This document shows positions 23,794 to 33,559 of a stretch of 64,000 nucleotides of DNA, piece by piece. The number at the start of each line of letters is the position of its first letter. Position 1 is the stretch's first letter. The position numbers were made by a program, and so were the translations under genes. Source of the stretch: an uncultured Bacteroidota bacterium (GTDB lineage Bacteria; Bacteroidota; Bacteroidia; JADZBD01); the NCBI GenBank assembly GCA_937924855.1, contig CALEYQ010000001.1, forward strand, positions 62,001-126,000, read 5' to 3'. The notes beneath the pieces were generated by a model. The model was not told where the DNA came from, ran no database searches, and worked only from the letters and a program-made list of their open reading frames with translations.

Positions 23794-25002
23794 ATGGAGC
23801 TATTTTCCGGAAGGACCTGGTTGCCTAAAGTATGGAAACATGGGGTGGATTCTGAGCATCTCCGCCGGGCCGTCCTGATTCATCAATATCTGGTAATCTC
23901 CATCTCGGTAGTTTTATTCGGGATTGTTTATTATCTCCTCTTGGGCTCTGTATCTAATTTTCCCTATTCCTTTGCCCTTCTGGTTTTCCTCCTGGTTTGT
24001 TTACTGCTGAATCTTAAAGGATACCCCATTCTGGCTTTTCACCTGCAGGCAGGAGTAATCAACTTCATGATTTTTATTTTCAACCTGGGACTCGGAAAAG
24101 AAGGATTGACCTTCCTGTTTTATTTTCCTTTAATCATGTCGCTGGTAATGATATTCAACGACCGGAAAACCCGTTTTTCCCTTTTTGTCCATTTGGGACT
24201 TACCCTTTTTTTGGCCTTCCTTTCCATGTTCCTGGTTTTTAAGGGATGGCTTATTGACCTGGGGCTTGATTCCAGCGCCAAAGCATCTTCTCCTGTATTC
24301 AATAGTGTATTCAGCCTTATTATAATGATTGTGCTGGTAAACCTGTTCGCCAAAAGCAATCTCCGGAATCAAGAGAAACTACGCCGCATTATTCGGGACA
24401 AAGAAGTGTTGATAGCCGAAGTGCATCACCGGGTAAAAAATAACCTGGCTATTATGTCGGGTTTGTTGAACCTTCAGAAAAATCTTATTACCGATAATTT
24501 TACGCGGGAAGTTTTGGAGGATAGCAGGAACCGGATTTCATCCATGGCCCTGATCCATGAAAAGCTTTATAAGAATCCCACCTTCTCTTATATCGATATT
24601 TCCAGCTATATCCGAAGCCTGTTCGAAGATCTTGAAAAGTCATTCAGCTCGGCTACCGAAGTGAATGTACAACTCGATCTTGAAAATATTAATATCGGCA
24701 TCGATCAGGCCATTCCCTGCGGATTAATTCTAAATGAACTTATTACAAATTCCTACAAACATGCCTTTAAAGGCAGGAATAAGGGATTGATTAGAAAAAA
24801 AAAAAAAAAAACAGGGGAGGAGGTGCTGTCTGTATATAAACACGATGGGGTTGGGGTTAATAATGTGGAAACGTTAAAAGACTCCGAATCTCTTGGAATA
24901 ACGGTTATTACCTCCCTCAGCGACCAGTTAGACGGGAAGTGGTCCTTTTCCAATGAACCCGGCTTTTGCTTCAGATTGAAGTTTTTAGTTAAAAAAACTT
25001 AA
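23794..25002 (+). CDS. Membrane sensor histidine kinase (HisKA_2 type)
   Basis: About six hydrophobic segments occupy residues 30-190, followed by a phospho-acceptor helix with the HisKA_2 motif EVHHRVKNNLAIMSGLL (His211/His212). A GHKL ATPase domain carries the N-box CGLILNELITNSYKHAF (around 309-325) and G1 HDGVGV (about 350-355). HisKA_2 kinases phosphorylate response regulators; no regulator is adjacent. Residues 334-339 are encoded across a run of 17 A, where homologous kinases normally have a beta strand, and the residues after it (SVYKHDGVG) are a little irregular. The frame remains open to the end. The sensed signal is unknown; there is no large periplasmic domain. Confidence 0.82.
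   Translation: MELFSGRTWLPKVWKHGVDSEHLRRAVLIHQYLVISISVVLFGIVYYLLLGSVSNFPYSFALLVFLLVCLLLNLKGYPILAFHLQAGVINFMIFIFNLGLGKEGLTFLFYFPLIMSLVMIFNDRKTRFSLFVHLGLTLFLAFLSMFLVFKGWLIDLGLDSSAKASSPVFNSVFSLIIMIVLVNLFAKSNLRNQEKLRRIIRDKEVLIAEVHHRVKNNLAIMSGLLNLQKNLITDNFTREVLEDSRNRISSMALIHEKLYKNPTFSYIDISSYIRSLFEDLEKSFSSATEVNVQLDLENINIGIDQAIPCGLILNELITNSYKHAFKGRNKGLIRKKKKKTGEEVLSVYKHDGVGVNNVETLKDSESLGITVITSLSDQLDGKWSFSNEPGFCFRLKFLVKKT
24795..24811 (+). repeat. Poly-A tract (A17) within the kinase ATPase domain
   Basis: Seventeen consecutive A encode an Arg-Lys5-Thr stretch in the histidine kinase. Such tracts are prone to polymerase slippage; a change of one base would truncate the ATPase domain before the G box. 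Confidence 0.85.
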
Positions 25003-25029
25003 GTCCTTTTTCACTCCTTTCCAAAGCCC

Positions 25030-25037
25030 TAATTTTG
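25030..25037 (+). promoter_or_regulatory. -7 box for the TonB-receptor-like gene
   Basis: TAATTTTG matches TAnnTTTG. It overlaps a TTG at 25035 that opens the longest reading frame, so the real start is the ATG at 25122, leaving a leader of about 80 bases. Confidence 0.5.
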
Positions 25038-25121
25038 CCGGTAGTAAGCAATTTTTACCCCTTGAAACAATCCCCCCTTCCCGGTTCCATTATTGGCTAC
25101 ATTTGGCACAGGTTTTTTTCC

Positions 25122-27749
25122 ATGAAAAAAGTACTTTTTTTCTTTTTTATTCTTGCCTCACTACCCACCATGGCCCAGCTTCCCAATATGGGTGGCCGTT
25201 CCATGAATGTGGGTCGCTTTTACGGAAAAATACTCGACAGTATTTCCGGAAAGGGGATTGAATACGCCGTGGTTCAATTGCATGGCACCAAATTCGACAG
25301 TGTTTCAAAAACCTGGAAGCCGGCCATAATTACAGGTCAACTCACCAACGCAGCCGGAGAGTTCAGCCTTGAGAATCTTACTCCCTTTGGTTCTTTCACA
25401 CTGAAAATAACCGCCCTTGGGTACAAGCCCATGGAAATGAAGGTTGCCTTTAACCTGGACTTTTCAAAAATGAATCAGGGTGGAGGCGGAAGGGAAGGGA
25501 ACTGGTCTTCGGCTCTTAACAGCGTGGACAAAGACCTTGGAAACATCCGGCTCAGGGCCGATGTGAAAACCCTGAATGAAGTAGAAATTGATGGCGGACA
25601 GCCGGATGTGGAACTGAAAATTGATCGCAAAGTTTACAACGTAGAAAAAAACCTGACGGCCATGGGCGGTAATGCCCAGGATGCCCTCAAGAATGTTCCT
25701 TCTGTAAATGTTGATCTGGACGGCAATGTAACACTTCGCAACGCCTCACCCCAGATTTTTATTGATGGACGACCCACAACACTTTCACTCGATCAAATTC
25801 CTGCCGATGCCATTCAATCCATTGAAGTAATTACCAATCCGAATGCCAAATTCGATGCTTCCGGCGGTGGCGGCGGAATAATAAACATTGTGTTGAAGAA
25901 AAACAGAAAACCCGGATACAACGGCAGCATCCGCGCCGGATTCGATTCCAGGATCAGGGGTAATTTCGGAGGCGACCTGAATGTGAGGGAAGGAAAGCTG
26001 AATGTTTTTGTAAGTGGCTTTCTCAACCAAAGAAAATCCAAAAGTTTCGGGGAAACCACAAGGGATGAAATCATGGGCGATCCTAAAATTTCTTTCCTCC
26101 AGGAGAATCTTTCCACTACCAATGGGTTTTTCGGTATGGGTCGGTTTGGAGCCGACTATTTCGTGAACCTCAGAAATACAATTACCCTTACCGGTATTTA
26201 TGTGAGGGGTTCTTTCAACCCGCTCGATGAACTTTTTGCCCGTACCGATTCCAATTATTCTTCCTATTCCAATTACTCAACCTACGATCGCTTTTCAGAT
26301 ACCCAGCGGGATTTTGACAACATGGGTCTTTCCCTGCAAACTAAAAAATTATTCCCTAAGGCAGGAAAGGAGCTTACCACCGATATTAATTATAACAACA
26401 GCAGCTTCACCAATACTTCAGAGTTTAAAACAAACTATTATAATTCAAGCGGAACCCAGTTAGGTCCCTCCTTTCTTCAAAAGCAGGTTGCCGATGGAGG
26501 TAATGTGTTTTATACCGCCCAGGTAGATTTTGTGAACCCCATCGGCGAAAAAATGAAAATTGAAACCGGTGCCAGAGCAGCCGTCCGCGATTTTATCAGC
26601 CGCAACGATAACTACCAGCAAAATTTCCTCACCGGGGAATACCAGCTTTTGAAAAACCAAAACGGTCATTACCACTTTGTGGATCAGGTTTATGCCGGAT
26701 ACGGAATATTCTCGCATCAGGTGAAAAAAATCAGCTATCAGGCCGGAGTAAGGGTTGAAAGCTCCTTCTATTTTGGAGAACTGCTCGATTCCAATGTTTC
26801 TTTCACGAATAGTTTTCCCCTGAGCCTTTTTCCAAGCGGTGCTCTTACCTATCAGAAAAATTCCAAAAGCGATTTTCAGTTTAACTTTGCACGCCGGATT
26901 AATCGTCCAAACTTTTTTCAGCTTATCCCCTTTACCGATTATTCCGATTCGCTCAACCTGAGCCGGGGTAATGCCGCGCTTACCCCCGAATTTACACTCT
27001 CGACGGAACTTAGCTACCTGCATACCTTCAGCCGGGGAAATTCACTTATGCTCACCGCCTTTTACCGTCACTCCACCGACCTCATCACTCGCTATCAGGT
27101 ACGCGAATTCGACACGGTGCTTAACCGGAATGCTATCATTAATACTTTTCAGAATGCCGATGAAAGCTACGCATACGGACTGGAAGCAACGATTAAGTAT
27201 TCCCCGAAAAAGTGGTTTGAATTCAGTTTGAACGGAAATGTTTACCAGTCGGTTATCGATGCCACCAATATTGACCCGGGTCTTGAAAACGAACAGTTTT
27301 CCTGGAATGCAAAAGGGAACATTACTTTCAAATTACCCAAAGATTTTCAATTGCAATTCAACGGCGATTACCAGTCGCGCATGGCCCTTCCTCTTGGGGG
27401 TGGTGATGGCTGGAGAAGATACGGCGGCGGAGGCATGCATTGGGGTGGCTCTTCCACATCCTCTGTTCAGGGCTATATGGAACCCAACTGGAGTCTCGAT
27501 GCCGGGATTAAATGGAGTTTCTGGAAAGAGAAGCGCGGGTCGCTTAGCCTTAACATAAATGATATCTTCCGTACCAAATACAATATCACCTATACGGAAT
27601 CGCCATTCTTTGTGCAGCGTACTTCACGCATTCGTGATCCCCAGATAGTAAGGCTGAATTTCAATTACCGATTCGGTAAATTTGATGTGTCCCTCTTCAA
27701 GCGGAAAAACATGAAGATGAATACAGAGGGAATGGATATGGGAATGTAA
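25122..27749 (+). CDS. Outer-membrane TonB-receptor-like protein (OMP_b-brl_3 type)
   Basis: The 875-residue protein has a signal peptide (MKKVLFFFFILASLPTMAQ). A carboxypeptidase-regulatory-like beta-sandwich follows (about 35-130: GRFYGKILDSISGKGIEYAVV). A plug-like segment (about 180-265) contains LKNVPSVNVDLDGNVTLRN, FIDGRP and SIEVITNPNAKFDASGGGGIINI, ahead of a long beta-barrel. The Bacteroidota family with this layout is usually classed as outer-membrane beta-barrel 3; some members move or bind macromolecules, but substrates are rarely known. A Gly/Arg-rich insert near GGGDGWRRYGGGGMHWGG and a Met-rich tail (MKMNTEGMDMGM) are odd; the Met/His clusters could suggest metal binding. I start at 25122, where the signal peptide begins. 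Confidence 0.82.
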   Translation: MKKVLFFFFILASLPTMAQLPNMGGRSMNVGRFYGKILDSISGKGIEYAVVQLHGTKFDSVSKTWKPAIITGQLTNAAGEFSLENLTPFGSFTLKITALGYKPMEMKVAFNLDFSKMNQGGGGREGNWSSALNSVDKDLGNIRLRADVKTLNEVEIDGGQPDVELKIDRKVYNVEKNLTAMGGNAQDALKNVPSVNVDLDGNVTLRNASPQIFIDGRPTTLSLDQIPADAIQSIEVITNPNAKFDASGGGGGIINIVLKKNRKPGYNGSIRAGFDSRIRGNFGGDLNVREGKLNVFVSGFLNQRKSKSFGETTRDEIMGDPKISFLQENLSTTNGFFGMGRFGADYFVNLRNTITLTGIYVRGSFNPLDELFARTDSNYSSYSNYSTYDRFSDTQRDFDNMGLSLQTKKLFPKAGKELTTDINYNNSSFTNTSEFKTNYYNSSGTQLGPSFLQKQVADGGNVFYTAQVDFVNPIGEKMKIETGARAAVRDFISRNDNYQQNFLTGEYQLLKNQNGHYHFVDQVYAGYGIFSHQVKKISYQAGVRVESSFYFGELLDSNVSFTNSFPLSLFPSGALTYQKNSKSDFQFNFARRINRPNFFQLIPFTDYSDSLNLSRGNAALTPEFTLSTELSYLHTFSRGNSLMLTAFYRHSTDLITRYQVREFDTVLNRNAIINTFQNADESYAYGLEATIKYSPKKWFEFSLNGNVYQSVIDATNIDPGLENEQFSWNAKGNITFKLPKDFQLQFNGDYQSRMALPLGGGDGWRRYGGGGMHWGGSSTSSVQGYMEPNWSLDAGIKWSFWKEKRGSLSLNINDIFRTKYNITYTESPFFVQRTSRIRDPQIVRLNFNYRFGKFDVSLFKRKNMKMNTEGMDMGM

Positions 27750-27755
27750 AACCCT

Positions 27756-29984
27756 TTACCGGTTCAAACGGTTCCCAAGGCTTTCCATGTAAATTTTCTT
27801 TGCCTCCGAAACGGAAAGCGAAACCGCTTTTCCAAACTGCATTACCTCACCACCGGTAATTCCGATTTTTTCAAGGGGAACACCGCAGGTTTTGGCAAGG
27901 GCTTTTAAAGCCTCAGCATTATTTTCGGAAACACTCAGCAGAATTCTGCCCTGAGCCTCGCCGAACAAAAATGCGTCGGCGCGCATTTCCTCATTCATGG
28001 AAACAGAAAATCCGATTTCATTGGCAAAAGCCATCTCCGCCAGGGCCACAAACAAACCTCCGTCGCTGATGTCCTGGGCAGCATTAATAAGTCCTTTCCG
28101 GATTGCTTTTTGGGTAAAATCCTGCACCGCCCATTCCTCATCCAGATTAAAATAAGGGGCGGGACTTTCCTTTACGCCCAGTATAGAATACAGGTACTCC
28201 GATGCGTTTAGGTCTGCCACCTGTTTGCCCGCAAGAAAAATTTGTTCGCCTTTGGAACCGAAGCCCAGGGGAGTGACAAATTTTTTATCATCCACAATGC
28301 CCAGCATACCAATGGTAGGGGTAGGGAAAACCGGACCTTCAAAAGAAGACTGGTTATAGAAACTTACATTACCTCCCGTTACCGGGGTTTTGAATTTTTC
28401 ACAGGCTTTGCTCATGCCTTTGATAGAACCCACAAACTGCCAGTAAACTTCAGGGTTGTAGGGGTTTCCGAAATTCAAACAATTGGTAATGGCAGAGGGA
28501 ATGCCTCCCGAGCAGGAGATGTTTCTCGCAGCTTCAGAAACAGCAATGGCACAACCGGTTTCCGGATCGGCATGAACATAACGGGAATTACAATCCACTT
28601 TCATGGCTAATGCCCGTGAGGTGCCGCGAATGTTAACCACCGAAGCTGCTGATGGATGGTTAGTACTCATGTTTACGGTTCCCACCATGGAATCGTATTG
28701 ATGGTAAACCCAGTTTTTAGAGCAGATGTTCGGATGTGCCAACAACTTTAAAGCACTTTCTTTTACATCAGCAGGGGAAGTGGATTCCCATTTAAAATTT
28801 TTTGCCCTGCGGAAATATTCCGGTTCTGAAAATTCTCTTTCATAAACCGGAGCGCCTCCGCCGAGTACCAGTGATGCTGCCGGAACATCGGCTACCAGTT
28901 CTCCGGCCATGTAATATTTCAGCCGGTCGCCTTTGGTTACCACGCCAATCTGCACACAATTCAAATCCCATTTATCAAAAACCTGCCTGGCTTCCGCCTC
29001 TCGTCCTTTTTTCACGACAACCAGCATTCGTTCCTGGGATTCGGAAAGTAATATTTCCCAGTCGCGCATACCGTCCTGCCGGGTAGGAACCTTGTCAAGC
29101 CAGATTTCCATACCGTGTTTACCCTTGGCACTCATTTCCGAAGTAGAGCAGGTGATGCCGGCAGCACCCATATCCTGCATGCCCACCACGGAGCCGGTCT
29201 TGATAACCTCGAGCGTAGCTTCCAGAAGCAGTTTTTCCTGAAAAGGATCTCCCACCTGAACGGCAGGCAAATCTCCGGCAGACTCTTCGGTAATATCTTT
29301 CGAAGCAAAGGCAGCGCCATGAATTCCATCTTTGCCGGTTGATGATCCCACAATGAAAACCGGATTTCCTTCACCTTCCGAAATGGCACTTACCGTTTCT
29401 CCCACCTTCACCAGTCCCACGCTCATTGCATTTACAAGGGGGTTCACATGAAAACACTCGTCGAAAAAAACTTCTCCACCTACCGTGGGAATACCGAAAG
29501 CATTTCCATAATCGCCAATTCCTTTCACCACACCTTTGATCAACCACTTTGTTTTTTCATGATCCGGATTTCCGAAGCGAAGTGAATTCAGTTGAGCCAC
29601 AGGCCGGGCCCCCATGGTAAAAATATCGCGGTTGATACCTCCCACACCCGTGGCGGCACCCTGATAAGGTTCCAATGCACTCGGATGATTGTGGGATTCA
29701 ATTTTAAAGGCACAGGCAAGGCCATCGCCGATATCGATCAGACCGGCATTTTCCTCACCTGCCTTGGCCAGCATGTGAGGTCCGTCTTTGGGAAGGGTTT
29801 TGAGCCAGCGAATGGAATTTTTATAGGAACAATGCTCACTCCACATAACCGAATAAATACTCAGTTCGGTAAAGTTGGGAACGCGGCCAAGAATGCTTTT
29901 TATTTTTTCAAATTCCTCAGGCAGTAAACCCAGTTTTTTGGCTGTTTCTACCGTTGGAAGTGTGGTTTCAGACGAAATACTCAT
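27756..29984 (-). CDS. purL: Phosphoribosylformylglycinamidine synthase subunit PurL
   Basis: The 742-residue length marks the small-type PurL, which works with PurQ (glutaminase) and PurS to convert FGAR to FGAM in purine synthesis. Motifs include SEHCSYKNS near the N-terminus, FKIESHNHPSALEPYQGAATGVGG (ATP/FGAR site) and the second-half GGNVSFYNQS. PurQ and PurS are not in this window. I start at the ATG at 29984; a GTG at 30014 lies upstream of the TAATTTTG -7 box and cannot be transcribed. The upstream intergenic space of about 95 bases is shared with a divergent membrane-protein gene. Confidence 0.93.
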   Translation of the reverse strand: MSISSETTLPTVETAKKLGLLPEEFEKIKSILGRVPNFTELSIYSVMWSEHCSYKNSIRWLKTLPKDGPHMLAKAGEENAGLIDIGDGLACAFKIESHNHPSALEPYQGAATGVGGINRDIFTMGARPVAQLNSLRFGNPDHEKTKWLIKGVVKGIGDYGNAFGIPTVGGEVFFDECFHVNPLVNAMSVGLVKVGETVSAISEGEGNPVFIVGSSTGKDGIHGAAFASKDITEESAGDLPAVQVGDPFQEKLLLEATLEVIKTGSVVGMQDMGAAGITCSTSEMSAKGKHGMEIWLDKVPTRQDGMRDWEILLSESQERMLVVVKKGREAEARQVFDKWDLNCVQIGVVTKGDRLKYYMAGELVADVPAASLVLGGGAPVYEREFSEPEYFRRAKNFKWESTSPADVKESALKLLAHPNICSKNWVYHQYDSMVGTVNMSTNHPSAASVVNIRGTSRALAMKVDCNSRYVHADPETGCAIAVSEAARNISCSGGIPSAITNCLNFGNPYNPEVYWQFVGSIKGMSKACEKFKTPVTGGNVSFYNQSSFEGPVFPTPTIGMLGIVDDKKFVTPLGFGSKGEQIFLAGKQVADLNASEYLYSILGVKESPAPYFNLDEEWAVQDFTQKAIRKGLINAAQDISDGGLFVALAEMAFANEIGFSVSMNEEMRADAFLFGEAQGRILLSVSENNAEALKALAKTCGVPLEKIGITGGEVMQFGKAVSLSVSEAKKIYMESLGNRLNR

Positions 29985-30001
29985 AAAAATTGAATTGTTT
30001 G

Positions 30002-30009
30002 CAAAATTA
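30002..30009 (-). promoter_or_regulatory. -7 box for purL
   Basis: TAATTTTG on the minus strand, 17 bases before the ATG. It decides the purL start at 29984 over the GTG at 30014. Confidence 0.55.
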
Positions 30010-30059
30010 AGCACCCTGACTTAATTAGAGTTACTTTCTTTTCAACATTCGCAATTACT

Positions 30060-30067
30060 TATATTTG
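30060..30067 (+). promoter_or_regulatory. -7 box for the polytopic membrane protein
   Basis: TATATTTG on the plus strand, 11 bases before the ATG at 30079; divergent from the purL promoter. Confidence 0.55.
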
Positions 30068-30078
30068 ATAAATTAAGA

Positions 30079-31587
30079 ATGGAACACCTGCCTTCCATAG
30101 TTTTTTTTCTGCTTTCAGCACTGGCCCTGATTTTCCTGCCCTTTTTCCGCCTGCCTGAGATTCCCCGGAAATGGTTAATTTTTGCCTGGGTCGTGAAGCT
30201 GGCTGCTGCAGCGGCATTCATAGGGTATTACAATAAATCCGGCCTCAACCGGGAGGTGATGGATGCCTACCGTTTTTTTGATGATTCAAGGATATTTTTT
30301 GAAATAAAAGAAGAAAACCCGGAAGCCTTTTTCCAATTGCTTACCGGTATAGGTGGCGGAGCGGAGGCGGACCTAATGGCCGGAAACCGGATGGCCAACT
30401 GGAACCTCGGCAAATCCTATAATTTTTACAACGATAACCGGGCGATGATTCGACTCAATGCCCTGCTTATGTTTTTTTCGGGCGGAGATTATTTTTTTCA
30501 TGTTCTTTTTTTCTGTTTTCTTTCTTTTGCGGGTTCGGTTTTTCTCTTTAAGACCCTGCGGCATAAATTTGAAATTTCTCCGGTCTGGGTATTTGCCATT
30601 CTTTTTTTCTGGCCCGGACTTATTTTCTGGACTTCGGGAGTATTGAAAGAATCGCCCTTATGGCTGGGAGCCGGTATGTTTTTTTACGGTCTTTTGTCCG
30701 AATCGGGCAGTTTGTTTAAGCGCATGCTTGTTTTGGCGGTGGGAACCGTGGTGCTGTTGATGTTCAAAATTTACTTCCTCCTGGGCGTATTGTTCTGGCT
30801 GCCCTTTTATCTTTTTGGAAAAAAGTTTATTACCCAAAAAAGAAAAATCTATTTCTCATTTGTTGCTCTGGCCGGACTGGTAATTATTTTCTCGGTTTGG
30901 TTTGGTTCGGAACCTTTCCGGCAAATGCTCTCCGAAAAACAACGCGATTTCATTTTGCTGGGCCGGGGAGGGACTTATCTGGTAAACCTTAATAATTCCG
31001 ATACGCTTTATTTTCCCGTGGTAAACGGAGCAACCATTCCCCTAAAAATGCTCCCCGATTCCGGACAGGTGGCCATGGCCTCGGCAGCATCGGGATTCCT
31101 CTGGCAAAACAAAGCCGAAGGGGAAAGGGTAGAGGCCGCCCCGGACCAAGGACCCTACCTGTTGCTTATGAACCTGAGTCCTGCCCGTAGCTTTACGGAT
31201 ATTCCCCGCCTCATGCCCGAAAAACCCGCCTCGCTGTTTCCGGCCCTGGCTCATGGACTTTTCAATGTTTTTTTCCGACCCCATCCCCTCGAATGGAAGG
31301 GTGTTTTTCAGATTATTTCCGGTCTCGAAACAATCCTGCTTCTGCTCATTCTTATCTTTCTGTTTCCCTGCCTTTCCCTGAGCCGGATTAAAGGATTGTC
31401 CCTTTTCTTTTTCTTCTTTTTTGTTGCCCTTACTTTGCTTGCCCTGCCGGGAATAATAACTCCGGTACTCGGAGCTCTGGTTCGTTATAAGGTGCCCTTG
31501 ATACCCCTGTTTATTTTTTCCTTTTTTGCCCTTTTCGACCTCGCGAAAGCCCGATTGAAATACCCCCGGGCAGGCAGGTTTTTTTAA
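30079..31587 (+). CDS. Polytopic membrane protein of unknown function
   Basis: I do not recognise this 502-residue protein. It has about ten hydrophobic segments, rich in Phe, Leu and Trp, beginning at the N-terminus (no cleavable signal). Between them are two hydrophilic loops, about 65-135 and a larger one about 285-395 that contains LGRGGTYLVNLNNSDTLYFPVVNG. The pattern (WPGLIFWTSGVLKESPLW, then helices, then a long extracytoplasmic loop) resembles glycosyltransferase- or O-antigen-polymerase-like membrane proteins, but no catalytic motif is certain. It stands alone, with its own promoter and no downstream partner in the same transcript for certain, since the next gene has its own -7 box. 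Confidence 0.6.
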   Translation: MEHLPSIVFFLLSALALIFLPFFRLPEIPRKWLIFAWVVKLAAAAAFIGYYNKSGLNREVMDAYRFFDDSRIFFEIKEENPEAFFQLLTGIGGGAEADLMAGNRMANWNLGKSYNFYNDNRAMIRLNALLMFFSGGDYFFHVLFFCFLSFAGSVFLFKTLRHKFEISPVWVFAILFFWPGLIFWTSGVLKESPLWLGAGMFFYGLLSESGSLFKRMLVLAVGTVVLLMFKIYFLLGVLFWLPFYLFGKKFITQKRKIYFSFVALAGLVIIFSVWFGSEPFRQMLSEKQRDFILLGRGGTYLVNLNNSDTLYFPVVNGATIPLKMLPDSGQVAMASAASGFLWQNKAEGERVEAAPDQGPYLLLMNLSPARSFTDIPRLMPEKPASLFPALAHGLFNVFFRPHPLEWKGVFQIISGLETILLLLILIFLFPCLSLSRIKGLSLFFFFFFVALTLLALPGIITPVLGALVRYKVPLIPLFIFSFFALFDLAKARLKYPRAGRFF

Positions 31588-31610
31588 TCCTTTTCCACAG
31601 GATAATTGGT

Positions 31611-31618
31611 TATTTTTG
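31611..31618 (+). promoter_or_regulatory. -7 box for the permease operon
   Basis: TATTTTTG on the plus strand. It overlaps a TTG at 31616 that opens the longest frame, so translation likely starts at the ATG at 31634, 15 bases downstream. Confidence 0.5.
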
Positions 31619-31633
31619 GCTTCGTTTCCAATT

Positions 31634-33559
31634 ATGGCATTTAAGGATTTATTCAGGAAAAAATCCGTTAACCAGATCCTCGCTCAGGTGGCTGAGGGCG
31701 GTGGCGACGGTCATGGAGGAAAACTCCATCGGACCCTCAGGGTTAAAGACCTTGCCTCCTTCGGGATTGCCGCTATTATCGGGGCCGGTATTTTCAGTAC
31801 CATTGGAAAAGCCTCCGCCGACGGAGGTCCCGGCGTGGTATTTCTTTTTGCCTTTACTGCCCTGGCCTGTAGCTTCGCGGCCTTTGCCTATGCTGAATTC
31901 GCCAGCATGGTGCCTGTGTCAGGGTCAGCCTATACATACTCCTATGTGGCCTTCGGGGAGTTGATGGCCTGGATCATTGGCTGGTCTCTCATTATGGAGT
32001 ATGGCATTGGAAATATTACCGTGGCTATTTCATGGTCCGATTATTTTACCGGCCTGCTCGAAAGCGGTGGTATTCACCTGCCCCAATGGATTCAAATGGA
32101 TTTCCTTTCCGCTAAAAACGGATACGACGAAGCCCTGGCCCTCATGAGTTCCGGAAAAGAATTTTCAGCCCTTCCCGACGCACTTAAATTTGCCCATATT
32201 GCCTGGACCGAAGCTCCTGCCCTGGGTCCTTTGCGGCTTATTGCCGACCTCCCCGCCCTTCTCATCATTGTACTGATTACGGCTTTGGTTTACCGGGGTA
32301 TGAAAGAATCGAAAAATGCAACCAACGCGATGGTGGTTATCAAACTTGCCGTGATTCTGCTGGTGATTGCCGTTGGAGTTTTTTATGTGGATACCGATAA
32401 TTGGTCGCCCTTTGCTCCCCATGGCATTTCAGGCATTCTAAAAGGAGTAAGCGCCGTGTTTTTTGCCTACATAGGCTTCGATGCTATTTCCACAACGGCC
32501 GAAGAATGTGAAAACCCGCAACGCGATCTTCCCCGCGGAATGATGTGGGCCATTATTATTTGTACCGTTCTCTACATTGCCATCGCCCTTGTGCTGACCG
32601 GAATGATTAAATACGATCAACTCGCAGTAGGCGATCCCCTGGCTTTTGTTTTCGGAAAAGTAAATCTGAAATGGATGTCGGGCATTATTGCCGTGAGTGC
32701 GGTGGTTGCCATGGCCAGCGTTTTGCTTGTTTTCCAGATGGGACAACCAAGGATTTGGATGAGCATGAGCCGCGATGGTCTTTTGCCTCCGGCCTTTTCA
32801 CGCATTCATCCCAAGTATAAAACGCCTTCCTTCGCAACTGTTGTAGTGGGTTTTGTGGTAGCTGTGCCTGCCTTGTTTATGAACCTTACCATGGTTACCG
32901 ACCTTTGCAGCATAGGAACCCTGTTTGCCTTTGTGCTGGTTTGTGCCGGAGTATTAAAAATGGGCATGGATAAAAATGCACCCAGAGGAAAATTCAAAAC
33001 GCCCTATATCAATTCCCGTTTTATCATGCCCCTGCTTTTCGCCCTCGGGGTTTGGATATCACTTTTCTATTTCAAAGAGGATACGCTTTCTTTTCTCACC
33101 AATAAGCCAAAGCATTTCGATGCTTCCACTTTTGTTACTTCCCTGAGCCGGGAAGAAATTGCTCTGGTGAAAAATGAAATTGCCCTCGCTGACTCCGCCG
33201 GACTGGCCGGTGTGGATGGTGATGCCGCTGCTTACCTGGGCGAAATGAAAGAAAAGGATTATAAAGCCCTTCTCGACAGACTACCCCTCGAAGAAGGAAA
33301 GAAAATTGAATCCGGCTGGGATAATTTCCGACATAAAATTCCCATGTGGATATTTCTTATCATTCTCGTAGGCTTAGTCATTTCCTCCGTGGTTCACAAA
33401 CACAGTCTTATTCCTATGCTTGGCCTGGTTTCCTGTCTGTATATGATGGCGGAACTCGGACTTTCAAACTGGATTGGTTTTGGAATCTGGCTGGCGGTAG
33501 GATTGGTAATTTACTTTTTGTATGGAAATCGTAACAGTTTGTTAGGAAAGAAAAAATGA
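31634..33559 (+). CDS. APC-family amino acid permease
   Basis: A 641-residue transporter of the cationic-amino-acid subgroup of the APC superfamily. The hallmark RVKDLASFGIAAIIGAGIFSTIG opens helix 1, followed by about a dozen helices with SGSAYTYSYVAFGELMAWIIGWSLIMEYG and AYIGFDAISTTAEECENPQRDLPRG. Unusual is a hydrophilic stretch of about 90 residues (about 480-568) between late helices, with acidic/lysine-rich SLSREEIALVKNEIALADSAG; most family members are shorter there. The substrate is inferred as a cationic or branched amino acid. Its stop overlaps the SDR start (ATGA), tying it to the downstream SDR and amidohydrolase. Confidence 0.85.
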   Translation: MAFKDLFRKKSVNQILAQVAEGGGDGHGGKLHRTLRVKDLASFGIAAIIGAGIFSTIGKASADGGPGVVFLFAFTALACSFAAFAYAEFASMVPVSGSAYTYSYVAFGELMAWIIGWSLIMEYGIGNITVAISWSDYFTGLLESGGIHLPQWIQMDFLSAKNGYDEALALMSSGKEFSALPDALKFAHIAWTEAPALGPLRLIADLPALLIIVLITALVYRGMKESKNATNAMVVIKLAVILLVIAVGVFYVDTDNWSPFAPHGISGILKGVSAVFFAYIGFDAISTTAEECENPQRDLPRGMMWAIIICTVLYIAIALVLTGMIKYDQLAVGDPLAFVFGKVNLKWMSGIIAVSAVVAMASVLLVFQMGQPRIWMSMSRDGLLPPAFSRIHPKYKTPSFATVVVGFVVAVPALFMNLTMVTDLCSIGTLFAFVLVCAGVLKMGMDKNAPRGKFKTPYINSRFIMPLLFALGVWISLFYFKEDTLSFLTNKPKHFDASTFVTSLSREEIALVKNEIALADSAGLAGVDGDAAAYLGEMKEKDYKALLDRLPLEEGKKIESGWDNFRHKIPMWIFLIILVGLVISSVVHKHSLIPMLGLVSCLYMMAELGLSNWIGFGIWLAVGLVIYFLYGNRNSLLGKKK

